This document shows, piece by piece, positions 35,037 through 46,219 of a stretch of 64,000 bases of DNA. Position numbers and translations under genes: made by a program. Positions within the stretch are counted from its first letter, which is position 1. Every line of letters starts with the position of its first letter. The notes under the pieces are model-generated. The model did no database searches, was not told the origin of the DNA, and was given only the letters and a program-made list of their open reading frames with translations. This DNA is from Setophaga petechia (taxonomy: Eukaryota; Chordata; Aves; Passeriformes; Parulidae), in contig JANCRA010000065.1 in the NCBI GenBank assembly GCA_024362935.1, forward strand, positions 992,001 through 1,056,000. The letters run 5' to 3'.

Positions 35037-35379
35037 TGTGGATTTTGGGGGGTTTGGATTTTGGAGGATTTTATTGGCATTTTGAGGGGGAGTTTTTCTG
35101 GGGGCGTTTGGGGGTTTTATTGAGATTTTTACGAGATTTTGGGGGGATTTTATTGGAATTGTGATGGCATTCAGTGGGATTCATTGGGGATTTGGGGTTT
35201 TTTTGGGATTTTTGGTGGGATTTGGGGGGGCGGATTATTAGGTTTTTGGGTGTTTCCAGGATTTCTTTGGATCTTGGGAGAGATTTTGTTGGACTTTTTA
35301 TGGTTTTCGGGATATTTTTGGGGATTTGCAGAGTTAAATCCGGATTTTTGAGGGTATTGGGATTTTAAAGAATTTTGTG

Positions 35380-36150
35380 GGCTTTTATTGGGATTCTAAG
35401 GTGTTCTAATGGGATTTTAATATACTTAATTGGAATTTAGTAGGTTTTATTGGGAATTCTGGAGCTTTTATGGAGATTTTGGTGCCTCTCAGCCCTTCCC
35501 CACACCCAGGGAATGCCCCAAACTCCCCCTAAAATTCCACGAAAACCCCATAAAATCCCCAAAAATTACAAGAAAGCCCTCAAAAACTCCAAAGAATTCC
35601 ACAAAATCCCAGTGGAACTCACCAAAATTTAAAAAAACTCAAAAAAATTTCAATACATCCCCCCCCCACCAAGAAACAACCCACAACCCCAACAAAACAC
35701 CCAAAATCCGAAACCCCCCAATACAACAAAACACCCAAGATCACGTAATAGTCCCAAAACCCAATAGTTCTCCCTCAAAAACCCCAATAATTCCCCCCAA
35801 ACTCTCACCAAAATCTATCATGGCCAAAAAAGCCACCCCGAAATCCCCCAAAAACCCTCTCAAGGCCTCAAAATCCCCACAAATTCCCCCAAACCCCCCC
35901 AGACTCAGTGGGGCCGTCCTGGATCAGGGGGCACCGGCCGGTGGAACAGGAGCCACTTCAGGGGGCCCTCGGAGCTGTTTGGGGAGGGGGCACCATGGGA
36001 GACCCCCCAAAAACCGGGGTGGAGGGGGGAACCCCTGCTGTGCCCCCTCCCCCTGAAACCCCCAGACCCCGGTTCAGGGTGGGCCTGGGACCCCCCAGGA
36101 CCCCCAAATCTCCCCCGGGACCCCTCCAGGAACCCCAAACCCCCCAGAGC
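35380..36150 (+). repeat. Left arm of a large inverted repeat
   Basis: The arm begins T/G-rich and becomes A/C-rich from about 35490. Segments such as AGATTTTGGTGCCTCTCAGCCCTTCCCCACACCC (about 35476-35509) and GGGGCACCGGCCGGTGGAACAGGAGCCACTTCAGGGGGCCC (about 35928-35968) recur in reverse complement at 37.96 and 37.37 kb. No gene was recognised in it. Confidence 0.82.
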
Positions 36151-36689
36151 CCCTTAAGGTTTGCCCGGAACCACCCTGGACCCCAAAAACCTCCCCAGGA
36201 CACTCAGATTCCCCCATTTCCCCCCAAAATTCATCCCAGACCCACATGAGATCCCCCCAAATCCATCAGACTGCTCCAAATCCCCCTCAGACCCCTCAAT
36301 CCCCCCCAAACCTTTTGAAATCCCCTCATACTCCACCAAATTTCCCAGACTCACCCCAGAACTCTTTCGACCCACTCCCAACCCCACAGTTTCTATTGCA
36401 ATCCCCCAAAATCCCCTCAGACCCTCCCAATTCCCCTCAGATCCCCCTAAACCCACCTGAGAATGCTCCAGACACTCTCAAGCTGCCCCCAAAACTCCCT
36501 AAAGCCCTCTCAGACCCACCAAAGCCCCCTCAGACCCCCTCATTCCCCCCAGGCCCACCACACACACTGCTATTTCCCGTTAATGCCCCCCAAAATCCCC
36601 AATTTCCCCTCAGACCCGCCTCAAACCCCCCCAGCTTCCCCCAACCCAACCTGAGCTCCTCAACCGCTCTCCCCTCACAATCTCCCGCC

Positions 36690-36850
36690 ACCGCTGTGCG
36701 CGCGGGCTCCCCCAGCCAATAGAGGGGCGCCCCGCCAAATCAACCAATCATCGCACTACACTTTCTCAAATTACCCAATCACGGCACAGCTCCCCTCAGC
36801 AATGCCCGCCTCCCCCGCACCACCACAGCCAATCAGAGGCGAGCCAGAAG
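36690..36850. promoter_or_regulatory. Four-CCAAT-box GC-rich core, possible bidirectional promoter
   Basis: Four CCAAT boxes (36716-36720, 36744-36748, 36775-36779, 36829-36833) lie in the same direction, spaced 28, 31 and 54 bases, in CpG-rich DNA. Such arrays bind NF-Y and are common in TATA-less, often bidirectional promoters. The array sits near the centre of the inverted repeat, so transcription could leave toward both arms. No coding exon was recognised on either side. Confidence 0.6.
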
Positions 36851-36889
36851 CGGCGCCCCCTCCCCCGCCGCTGCCGGGACCCCCCGGGC

Positions 36890-37200
36890 TCGGGACAGGA
36901 GTGGGAGGGGCCTGAGAGGGGATCGGGGGGGGGGGGGGCGGGGCGGGGAAAGGGCGGGGGAGGGTCCGGGGGGGTCTGGGGGGGCTTTGGGGAGGGGTCT
37001 GGGGGTTTCGGGGGGTCTGGGGGGTCTGGGGAGGGGCCCTAAGAGGGATCTCGAGGAGGGGGTTGTGGGAGGGTCTGGGGGGGTTTTGGGGAGAGGTCCT
37101 GGGGGGATCTGGGGAGGGGCTGGGGGAGCCTGAGTTGGGTTTGGGGAGGGGTCTGGAGGGTCCTAGAGGGGTCCTGGGTGGGGTCTTGGGAAGAGTCTAG
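36890..37200 (+). other. G-rich tract with quadruplex potential
   Basis: A run of 14 G (36925-36938) is followed by dozens of GGGG runs separated by TCT or TTT. The plus strand could fold into G-quadruplexes next to the CCAAT-box core. Confidence 0.75.
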
Positions 37201-38080
37201 GGGGGTCTCAGGGGGTCCTGGGAGAGATTTGGGGGTCCCGGGGGGTCCCAGGCCCACTCTGAACCGGGGTCTGGGGGTTTCAGGGGGAGGGGGCACAGCA
37301 GGGGTTCCCCCCCCCGGTTTTTGGGGGGTCTCCCATGGTGCCCCCTCCCCAAAAAGCTCCGAGGGCCCCCTGAAGTGGCTCCTGTTCCACCGGCCGGTGC
37401 CCCCTGATCCTGGACGGACCCACTGAGTCTGGGGGGGTTTGGGGGGATTTTGGGCGGCTTTGTTTGGGATTTGGGGAATTTTGGGACATTTTGGGGAGCT
37501 TTGGAGGGACGTGGGTTTTTTTTTTTTTTTTTTTTTTTTTTGGTTTTGTGGGGATGTGTTTGGATTTTGGGGCATTTTGGAGGCGATTTTTTGGAGGGTT
37601 TCAGGGGATTAGGGGGGGCTTTTTTGGGTTTTGGGGGATTTTGTTGGGAGTTTGGGGTGAATTATTGGTTTTTTAGAGAGAATTATTGGGTTGTGGGAGG
37701 TTACACGATTTTGGGGGGTTTGATGGATTTCGGGAGTCTGGATTTTAGGGGATTTTATTGGGGTTTTGGTGGGGTTTCATTTTTTGGGGGGTTTATTGAA
37801 ATTTTTGAAATTTTTTTTTAACTTTAGTGAGTTCCGCTGGGATTTTGTGGGATTCTCTGGTATTTTGGAGCATTTTATTCTGATTTTTAGGGGCTTTAGG
37901 GTATATTTTCTGGAATTTTGGGGAGCATTGTGTGCTCTCAGGGGGCTTTGAGGTTGTCCACGGGTGTGGGGAAGGGCTGAGAGGCACCAAAATCTCCTTA
38001 AAACCTCTGAAAATCCAAATAAAACCCACTCAATCCCAATTAAATCTCACAAAATTAGAACACCCTAGAATCCCAATAAA
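37200..38080 (-). repeat. Right arm of the large inverted repeat
   Basis: It is the reverse-complement partner of 35380-36150, with matches strongest at 37200-37440 and 37950-38080. It contains a run of 26 T (37516-37541) that has no equivalent in the left arm. Sequence to about 38640 stays C/A-rich with similar texture. Confidence 0.8.
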
Positions 38081-38689
38081 AGCCCACAAAATCTCTTAAA
38101 ATCCCAACAGCCCCCTCCATCATCCCAATTAAGTCCGACAAATCCTCCAAAGATGTCCCCAAAGCCACAAGAAACCCCCCAAAGACCCCCCCGAAGACTC
38201 AAAGAAACCTGGCAACACCTAAAAAAACCCCAGAAAGCCCCCCAAATCCCACAAAAATCCCCAAAAATTTCCTCAAAAAATCCAGACCTTTAAAGAATCC
38301 AAATAAAGGCCTCCACAATTCCAATAAAACCACCCCAAATTCCCCAGAAATTCCAATAAAACCCCCCAAAATGTAAAAGAATCCCAAAAAATCCTCACAA
38401 AACCCCTGTAATCCACCCAAAATTATAAAAAAAAACCAAATAATTCAATAAACTCCCAAAAACCTCGAGAAACACACTGCCCTAAATGCCAAAAAAACCC
38501 CTCAGAGTGCTAATAAAACCCCCCAAAAACCACAAAACTCCCCAAAATTCCCTGACTCCCTCCAAACCCAATCCTTCTCTCCCAAACCCCAATAATCGCC
38601 CCTGCACTCCCAACAAACTCCCCCAGCCCCAAAGCCCCAAATGCCCCAGCCCTGCCCAGCCCTCCCTGGTCCCTCCCAGGCCCGCCCAG

Positions 38690-39095
38690 GCCAGTCCGGG
38701 GCCGCGGCCAAAACTCCCCGGAGCGAACGCGGAGGGCCCGGAGCGAGCCCGGAGCCCATCCCGGGCTGGGCCTCAGCCTCGGCCCCTCGGGGGCATTTGG
38801 GGCCGGCCTGGGCAGGGTTAGGGTGGGCTCCGATCCCTGGCAGCCATTCCCAGCCTGTCTGGGGGGATTTTAGGCCCCTTTGGCTGATTTGAGGCTGAAT
38901 GTGGTGGGTTGGAGGGGGGATTTTAGATCCCTTTGGATGATTTGGGGCCCATGTGGGTGAATATAATTTTGTGTGAATGATTTAGGGTCCCTTTTTTTGG
39001 TGATTTTGGGCCCGTTTGTGTAGGTTTTTTGCTTCTTAGCGTAATTTGAGGTCAAGCCAAGTAATTTAGGATGATTTTAGGTCCTCTTGTGTTGG
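38690..39095 (+). repeat. Shortened copy of the zinc-finger 3' module end
   Basis: A GC-rich start (GGCCAAAACTCCCCGGAGCG) and then TTTTAGGCCCCTTTGGCTGATTT-type repeats match the order at 41520-42560 and 47070-48170, but with the 6-bp array between them almost absent. Confidence 0.65.
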
Positions 39096-39098
39096 TTT

Positions 39099-39825
39099 TG
39101 TTATGAATAAGAAGCTTGACTAGGCCAATATTCAAGCAGCAAACAATTTATTAATTAATATGGTAAAGGTTGAGCAATACAGTGCTGGGTTCAGCAGGTG
39201 AAGTTTTCCCTCCAACTGCACACCGATAGTTGAGGGTTACAGGTATTTATAGGAGTACTCATCAGCTTTCTCAGCAATTTCGATTGCAATTTTTACTCGT
39301 CTGCAGTTTCTATTCCCAATTTTTACGTCACAGTTCTATACACTCTTGTGATTTAGTTTTTCTCAGGATGTATCCCAAAAGGAGTATCCCCAGATGGTGG
39401 GGTCCGGTTTCCAAAAGAAGAAACACAAATCCCATCTGGTGCAGTCCAGCTCCCCAGATGTGGGTCCACCTTTTAATTACAAGGACTATAAATCTCATAA
39501 CAGTGATGTCCAGCTTCCCTTGGTGGAAACCATAAGTCCTTGAGGTGATGTTCATCTTCCTTTCTCAAGCTGTTTTTCTCTGCTTTATTAAGGCGTGAGA
39601 TAAGCATATTTCCTTTCTATATATTCCAAAGCTATAGTTTCAAGGATACCAGCAATATTCTAAAATTATACTTCAAAAGGTTATTATTGCAGAACTCTTT
39701 AAGGATTAACTACGAGCAAAGAGCAACATCCTTAACGCTTTAATTCCAATGCTCCTAAATCAACCAAGGCTAATTGCAAGCAAAAGATAGGTTCAAAGCC
39801 CTTCTTCCACGCTTTACTTTCCACA
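39099..39825 (-). mobile_element. LTR, minus strand
   Basis: The plus-strand sequence runs TGTTATGAATAAG to TACTTTCCACA. On the minus strand it starts TGTGGAAAGTAAAGCG and has an AATAAATTG polyadenylation signal near plus 39150. I recognise the texture as a common passerine ERV LTR, but no exact target duplication is visible. Confidence 0.68.
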
Positions 39826-40439
39826 GTTATTAGAATTCATCTTTATAACTGTCATCTTTATAACATGGTCGGTCTCCACACATATCACATTAACAAATAC
39901 ACACATTGCCTGTGTGTACCTGACCCAAAGCACAGCTTTGTATTTCACACTACTGCTGTCATTGAGTAGGGAAAAATGGACAACAAGCCATGTCTGAGTA
40001 ACAACAGATTAACGTTGTGCTCTCTTCCTGAGTCTGCTCTCAAAAGATCTAAGACTGGCAAAGAGAAAGGGATTTTAAGAGCTGTTTTGGTTATTTCAGA
40101 GAAAGTTTAAAAGGGAGAAGGGATTGGGGTGATGAAGAGGCTGTCATTACCGATCCTTTTCAGTGCTGTCTGTTGGAGCAAAAATGAGCAATGTGCCCTG
40201 CTGGTGTTTAGATGTTCTGAGTCCCTCAGCTGTGAGTTGGGTTCCCGTGCTGTCCTGCCTGGTGCTTGCTGGATGTGCTGGAACAAAGAGCTTGGGCCCT
40301 TGATGAAAACGACCACAAATGAGTTCCTTGTGATTTACTGGGCTCAGAGTAAAAGGGATCAAATTCAGGTTTGATCTAGAAAATACTTCTTCCCTGTGAG
40401 GGTGCTGAAGTTCTGGCTTCACAGGTTGCTCAGAGAACC
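39826..40439. other. No gene recognised
   Basis: AT-leaning DNA without protein motifs or repeat borders. Confidence 0.4.
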
Positions 40440-42755
40440 AGAGTAAATAAAGTTTCAGAATTCTTCCTTTCTGTCCCATTCCTATTCCCTAAGTTCAGGT
40501 TTGGTTTTCAGAGTGCCACCTTCTCAGCTGGTTGCCATTTGTGTCCTGCTTTCTCTCCTGCCTTCCTTTGTCTGCTCCTTTTCCCTTCCAGGGTCTCTCT
40601 TTACCTGTGGCAGCTCCCAGCCAAAGACCTTCTCCTGAATTTTTTTTTCCCCTTCCCCATCCAGGTGCTTAGACAGCCCTGGATGAAGTTCTGGAGGCTG
40701 GCAGTGAAATGTCTTTGTAAGATCTTGCTCCACTTGTGTCTTGGCCCCATAAGAATTTGCCTTGTTCCCACCTTAAAAAAACACAATCCCATGCCAAGTT
40801 CACTTGATTTCACAGCCACCAGGGTGAGATGGGGTTGGAAGGAGATTGGGAGAAGTGGGATCCCAATTTCCAGCGGTGGGATGGAGATTGTGGGGGCTGG
40901 CTGGGTGGGATGTATTTGATAGCAAATAAAACTTTCAGAGTTACTGATTTCTGTCCCATTCATTTTCAGTCCATTGCAGTTCTGTTTGCAGAGTGTCATC
41001 TTCTCAGCTGATTGTGTTTGTGTCCTCCTTTCTCTCCTGCCTCTCCTTCCCTGCTCTGTTTCTCTCTCAGTGTCTCCCTTGAGCCAGGGCAGCTGCCACC
41101 AAAGACCCTGCCCTGATTTAATTCCCAGTGCAGGAGCTACAACAGCCGTGGGTGAAGTTCTGAAGGCTGGCAGTGAAATGTCACTCTAGAATCTTGCTCC
41201 ACTTGGCTTTTGGCCCCTTCTTAAGAGCTTTGCCTTCAAGGGCAGGAACATCTTTTCCTGGCTGGAACTGGAATTCCAGACTGTTGGAGTGTGTGCTGTG
41301 CATGACCTTACAAACTGGGATCATGTGGACTGGTATCGTGTGGGTTGGGATTGTACAAACTGGGATCACGTGGACTGGGATTTCACAGGCTGGGACCATA
41401 GGGATTAGGAGCAGAGACTGAGATCATCCAAAATGGACCAAATGGACCAGGATGGCTGCACTGGATCAATGTGAACCGAGGGGGTCCCACCCTGCCCAGG
41501 GTTCCCTCCCCATCCTGCCCGGGGGCACAGCCAAAGGTCCCCGGAATGAACACAGAGGTCCAGGAGGGATCCCAGTGCCAATCCCATTTCCAGTCCTGGT
41601 GCCAGTCCCAGAGTGATCCTGGTGCTGATCCTGGTCCCGGTGCCAGCCTCAGTCTCCATCTCAGTCCTGGAGCACTCCTGGTGCTGGTTCTCGTGTTGAT
41701 CTCAGTCCCAGAGCGGTGCCAGTCCCAGTCTCAGTCCTGGAGCGGTGCCATTCTCAGTGCCAGTGCTGGTGCTGGATTCAGTTCTGGTCTCAGTCTTGTT
41801 CTCACAGCAGTTCTGGACCCCGTGCTGCTACTGGTTCTGGTCTTGGTCCCGGAGTGCTCCCAGTGCCAATCTCAGTCTCGGTCCCGGTCCCAGAGCGCTG
41901 CCAGTCTCGGTTCTGGTTCCGGTGACGCTCTCGGTCTCAGTCCTGGAGGGCTCCCGGTCTCGGTCCTGGTCCCGGTCCCAGAGCAGTCCCGCTGCGGGTG
42001 CCGGGTTCCAGTCTCGGTCCTGATCCCAGTCCTGGAGCGCTGCCGGTGCCAGTCCCAGTTCCAAAGCACTCCTGGTGCCAGTCCCAGTGTCAGGCTTGGT
42101 CCCAGTCTTGGTCCCAGTGCCAGTTCTGGTGCTGCTTCTGGTCTGGGTCTCGGTCCCAGTCCCGGTGCCGGTCCTGTAGCGCTGCCAATCCCAGTTCCAG
42201 TGTCGGTCTCAGTCTTGCTGCTGGTGCTGGTTCTGCTGCTGGGTTTGGTCTCAGTCCGGGAGAACTTAGGTCCATTTGGGTAATTTTAGACAAAACTGGG
42301 CAGGTTTAGGGTGGGGTTCAGGTCCCTTGCAGTGATTTCAAGCCTTTTAGGGTGGATTTTAGGCCCCTTTGGCTTATTTTAGGCCAAATCTGGTGGGGTT
42401 TAGGGTGGATTTTTGATTTCATTTGGATCATATAAGCTCATTTGGGTGATTTTAGGATAAACCGGGCAGTTTTAGGGTGGATTTTAGATGCCGTTGGCTG
42501 ATTTTAGGCCTTTGGGTAATTTTAGGTTGAACCAAGCCTTTTAACAGTGATTTTAGGTCCCTTTGTGTTATAGATGGCTAATGAGATGATTGGCTCTCAC
42601 AATTAAGGGATGAATACTGTGTGAATATTAAGAGAAGCTTTATTGATGTGTGATTATGCTATTGCAGTCTGTTGTTTAGATGTCCTCTGCTCTCCCCACA
42701 GTCCCCTTTCCCCTCTATTGTTACATCAGACAGCCCGAGCCATCCAGGACAGGTG
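40440..42755 (+). repeat. Orphan zinc-finger 3' module, copy A
   Basis: The sequence from about 40790 to 42755 is a diverged duplicate of 46220-48352. It includes AATAAA at 40925-40930 followed by CTTTCAGAGTTACTGATTTCTGT, a 15-bp minisatellite (about 41308-41405) and a 6-bp array (about 41560-42250). A second, partial duplicate of its first part lies at 40440-40790. No zinc-finger exon precedes it, so the coding half has been lost or moved. Confidence 0.85.
41560..42250. repeat. Six-base minisatellite (CAGTCC/GGTCTC type)
   Basis: Words CCAGTC, TCAGTC, CGGTCC and GGTGCC alternate with a 6- to 12-base period. Because the period is a multiple of three and stop codons are rare, ORFs up to 270 codons run in several frames on both strands. 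Coding is not supported. Confidence 0.9.
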
Positions 42756-42764
42756 GAAAGGTGG

Positions 42765-42865
42765 TGTCCTGATTTAGGGCAAATTTGGTAGAGAATTTCC
42801 AAAGGGGCCTCTCCAGAAAGCAAACCCACACAGCCCCTCCCCTCAACTGGGTTGGGATGGATTCC
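42765..42865 (-). mobile_element. Truncated LTR end, same family as 12.5-13.0 kb
   Basis: The plus-strand start TGTCCTGATTTAGGGCAAATTT is the reverse of the end of the LTR at 12547-12969. Only about 100 bp remain before zinc-finger 5' sequence begins. Confidence 0.65.
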
Positions 42866-44087
42866 TCCCTGAGACCCTCCCTGAGCCTGGACTGAGCCCC
42901 AGTGTGGGCAGCAGAGAATGGGGGGGATTCTGCTGCTCTGCCCCACTCAGGTGAGTCCCCACTTGCAGAGCTGCCCCAGCCCTGGGGGCCAGCAGAGGAA
43001 GGAGCTGGAGCTGCTGGAGCCGTTCCAGAGGATGCCCTAGAGATGCTCCAAGAGCTGGATCCCCTCTGATTTGGAGCCAGGCTGGGAGAGCTGGGGTAGC
43101 TCACCTGGAGAAAAGAAGGATCCGGGGAGAGCTGACATGTCCTGCAGCTCCCTCTGCTCTCAGCCAGGCAGAAGCAGGCTCTGGATTTAGACCTGGAGCA
43201 GTGCAGGGTTGGGGATGTGACAGGGAGCTGCTCTCCTGTGGGATATCCCCTCCAGGCTGGAAGCATCTCGGTGGAGGAGTGAATCCAGGAATGTGGCTGT
43301 GGTTGTCCTTCCTCATGGCTTGTCCCCAGGCCTGCATTTCCCTTGGCCAGTCCTGTGGGACACAGTGCAGGTTTAGGTGCCTCAGCACCACTAAACCCTT
43401 CCCTGAATTCACAGCCTCCACCTGTGGAATCGTGATTATGAGGGGGAGGCCAGGCCAGATATCCCGGGGGGTCCCTGGGTTGGGTTTTTGGGGGATGTTT
43501 GGAGAATGAAGAAATCCAAGGCTGAGCGGAAAAGGCCCCTCGGGGGGACATCGGGGGGGTGGCGGTGGCGGCTGCCGGCAGAGGCAGCCTGGAGGAGCAG
43601 AGCCCTGTGTCCCCCAGGAGCCCAAAGTGGGGAGCCCAGAGAGGGGGGAGCGCCGCCATTGGCCGGAGCCTCAATAGCCTGGAGAGGGGCAGGGGGGACT
43701 CCTTGGAGCCGCTGCAGCCCCGAGCAGAGAATGAGGGGAGAAGGGAGCCCGGGAGCCCAAAGAGCCCTGGCATTCCAAAATGGGGAGAGCCAAGAGGGGG
43801 GAGCTTTTGGCATTGCTGGGACTGCCAGCAGCCTGGGCAGGGCAGGCACCGAGGAGAAGGGGGACCCCCAATCCAAGTGTGACCCCAGCAGCTGGGACAG
43901 GGGGGAACCCCTGCACACCAAAGTTGCGGGATCAGGGTCGGGGAAGTCCTGGGAGGCTTTTTCAGGGCTGAATCCCTGTGTTTTGGAGGGTTTTCTGGAG
44001 CCCAGATTGCCAGTGACTTGTAGAAAGGAACTTGGGCAGAGGGGCCTTCAAATTCAACGTGCTCATCCCTTGTTTTCCCCAAACCAG
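42866..44087 (+). promoter_or_regulatory. 5' module of zinc-finger copy 2
   Basis: The first part (42866-43440) has no recognised feature. From 43440 it matches the 5' modules of copies 1 and 3, including the [14 protein letters not shown] reading near 43508 and a segment repeated at 53080-53180 in a decayed module. A 210-codon ORF (43488-44120) runs into exon A but in another frame, so I treat it as leader sequence. Confidence 0.55.
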
Positions 44088-44131
44088 GATTTCCCATTGC
44101 CAACATTTGGGAGGCTGTGAGGAAGAGGAAG

Positions 44132-45789
44132 ATGCCCCGGGACACGCAGGCAGGTGAGGAGGAAGTCAGTGTCTCTGGAATGCTTAAAATCAGAGGGTTT
44201 TGGGAAAGCTGCAAATGACAAGCCTCAGAGACAGTAGGACTGTGATTAGAGATTTACAGCGGCCATAAGATTGGTCAGCAGAAAATTCATATAAGAAGAA
44301 GAAAGGAGAAATAGAGCAATGATCTGTGGATTAACACTTATCTAGAATAACTCCCTAACCTGCAGAAAAGCATATCCAGCAAGATATTAGGAATACCAAG
44401 CTTAATAATGGAGCTGTGTGCATTGTGCTTTAAGGCTTACAAGCAGCTATTGTATTTGAAATAAGCAAGCATTGTTTTCACCAAAAGTACATTTGCTTGG
44501 ATGGAACTACTGTCAATATGCTTTTGCTTTGTGTGATTGGTCAAAAATGTTTTAAAGTAAGTTTGAACATTATGTTTTTTGTCTGCTACCTTGGATGTGA
44601 GCTGCTGGCATCTTCCCATAGTCATAGCCAAGTAATGAGACCGATGCTGGAAAATAAAACAGCTCAGGACACGTTCCTAGCAGTCCCATCCTGTTTGTGA
44701 TTTGTGCACAGCCCCGAGCTGGCGATGAGAGCCCCCTTCCTCTCTCTGCTGCTCCATCTCCCAGCCCAGCACGGCCCCGGCTGCAGCACAGCCCTGGGGG
44801 GATCTCCTTGCCCTTGCCTGTAGCACGGAGGCAAATCCCATCCTGTCCTTGTCCTTCCTCGCCCAGAGCAGGAGCTGAGCATGGAGAGCAGGGAGGACAA
44901 ATGCCCGCGGCAGAACCTGGTGGAAGAGGCCGTTTGGAGCGGCTCCACGGCGCAGGAAGCCACCGGGGAGGAAAAGGCGCGGAGATGCCGCACGAGGAGG
45001 GGCTGCAAACGCAGCTGGCGGGGATGTGAGGGGGAAAGAGCCAGCCTGGGCCGGGAAGGCGGCCGGAGACGGAGCCAGAGCTCGGAGCTGGGGCTGCATG
45101 AGCAGGGTCATGATGGGGAGAAGCCCTACGAGTGTGGGGAATGTGGGAAGAGCTTCAGCCATAGCTCCACCCTGATCCGTCACCAGAGGAGCCACACTGG
45201 GGAACGGCCCTACGAGTGTGATCAGTGCAGGAAGAGGTTTCTGACCAGCTCTGATCTCCTCGTGCACCAGCGCACGCACACAGAGGAGAGGCCCTTCCGC
45301 TGCCCCGACTGCGGGCAGGGCTTCAGGCACAACTCTGTTCTTGTCAGGCACCGACGCATCCACACTGAGGAGAGACCCCACGAGTGTGCGGAGTGTGGGA
45401 AGAGCTTCAGGCAGAGCTCAACACTGATCAGCCACGAGAGGACCCACACTGGGGAACGGCCATACGAGTGTGGGGAGTGTGGGAAGAGCTTCAGGCAGAG
45501 CTCCAACCTGATTGTCCACCAAAAGATCCACACAGGGGAGAGGCCCTACGAGTGTGATAAATGCTGGAAGAGGTTTCAGACCCGCTCCCATCTGCTCCGG
45601 CACTATTGGATTCATAGAGCGGAGAGGCCCTTCCAATGCCCCGACTGCGGGAAGGGATTCAAGCGCAACTGCAATCTCATCACCCACCGGCGCATCCACA
45701 CTGGGGAGAGGCCCTACCAGTGTCCCCAGTGTGGGAAGAGCTTCTCCAGGAGCTCTACCTTGACCCGACACCAGCGGAGGCACCGGTAA
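44132..45789 (+). CDS. C2H2 zinc-finger protein, copy 2, intact
   Basis: Two exons, 44132-44153 (part of the 66-base exon 44088-44153) and 44867-45789, join in phase to 314 residues ending in TAA. The start ATG lies in exon A (MPRDTQA); MESRED in exon B is an alternative start. Residues 13-92 are basic and acidic in turn, including RTRRGCKR, and may act in nuclear entry. From about residue 95 come eight intact C2H2 fingers with T-G-E-R-P linkers. The protein should bind DNA in the nucleus; no KRAB or SCAN domain was seen. A solo LTR fills most of the intron. The 3' module after it carries AATAAA at 46403-46408. Confidence 0.87.
44170..44710 (+). mobile_element. Solo LTR inside the intron of zinc-finger copy 2
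   Basis: The LTR starts TGTCTCTGGAATGCTTAAAA, 16 bases after the exon A donor, and carries AATAAA near 44655. It belongs to the family at 19905-20441. Comparison with copy 1, whose intron is about 135 bases, shows that it is an insertion. Same-strand orientation means its polyadenylation signal could cut transcripts short. Confidence 0.82.
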
Positions 45790-45905
45790 GGGAAGCCCTG
45801 CGAGTGCCCCAAGTGCGGGAAGAGCTTCGTGCGCTGCTCCAGCTCCATCCCCCACTGGAGGAGGCACTTTGGGCACAGCCCTGGTCACTCACATTCCTTG
45901 TGGTC
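45790..45905 (+). other. C2H2 finger past the stop codon of copy 2
   Basis: In the frame of copy 2, the stop TAA at 45787-45789 is followed by CECPKCGKSFVRCSS and HWRRH, a full finger pattern, and the frame stays open to about 45980. Confidence 0.75.
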
Positions 45906-46219
45906 CATGTTGGGAACACACCTGGCTGCTTTTCGTTTTGGTTTGATCTTAATTTTCTTCTGCTTCACCTTCTTCCCTTAAAAGCAGCCAAAACAGGGTT
46001 AATTGAAATAAATTGATCAAAGATGTCTAAAGTTCTAGAATTTAAGAGGTTTTTGAAGGGGAATTGATGGTTTGGGGACAATTTTTCTGGAGGAGTTGTG
46101 TGGTCTGAGGGGTGATTTTGAGCAGTGTTCTTCATCTCTTTGCACTCCAAAAGCCAAGAGGATCAACTGAAAACAATTGAATCCCATGCCAAACAACTGA
46201 ATTTTAATTCATACAGGCT

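Noticed and set aside
42260..42560. TTTAGGGTGG repeats resembling telomeric TTAGGG.
   Set aside because: Units are long and variable and pure TTAGGG tandems are absent, so this is a minisatellite, not interstitial telomere.
43488..44120. 210-codon ORF upstream of zinc-finger copy 2 as an extra protein.
   Set aside because: The related regions of copies 1 and 3 do not keep the frame, and it meets exon A in a different frame.
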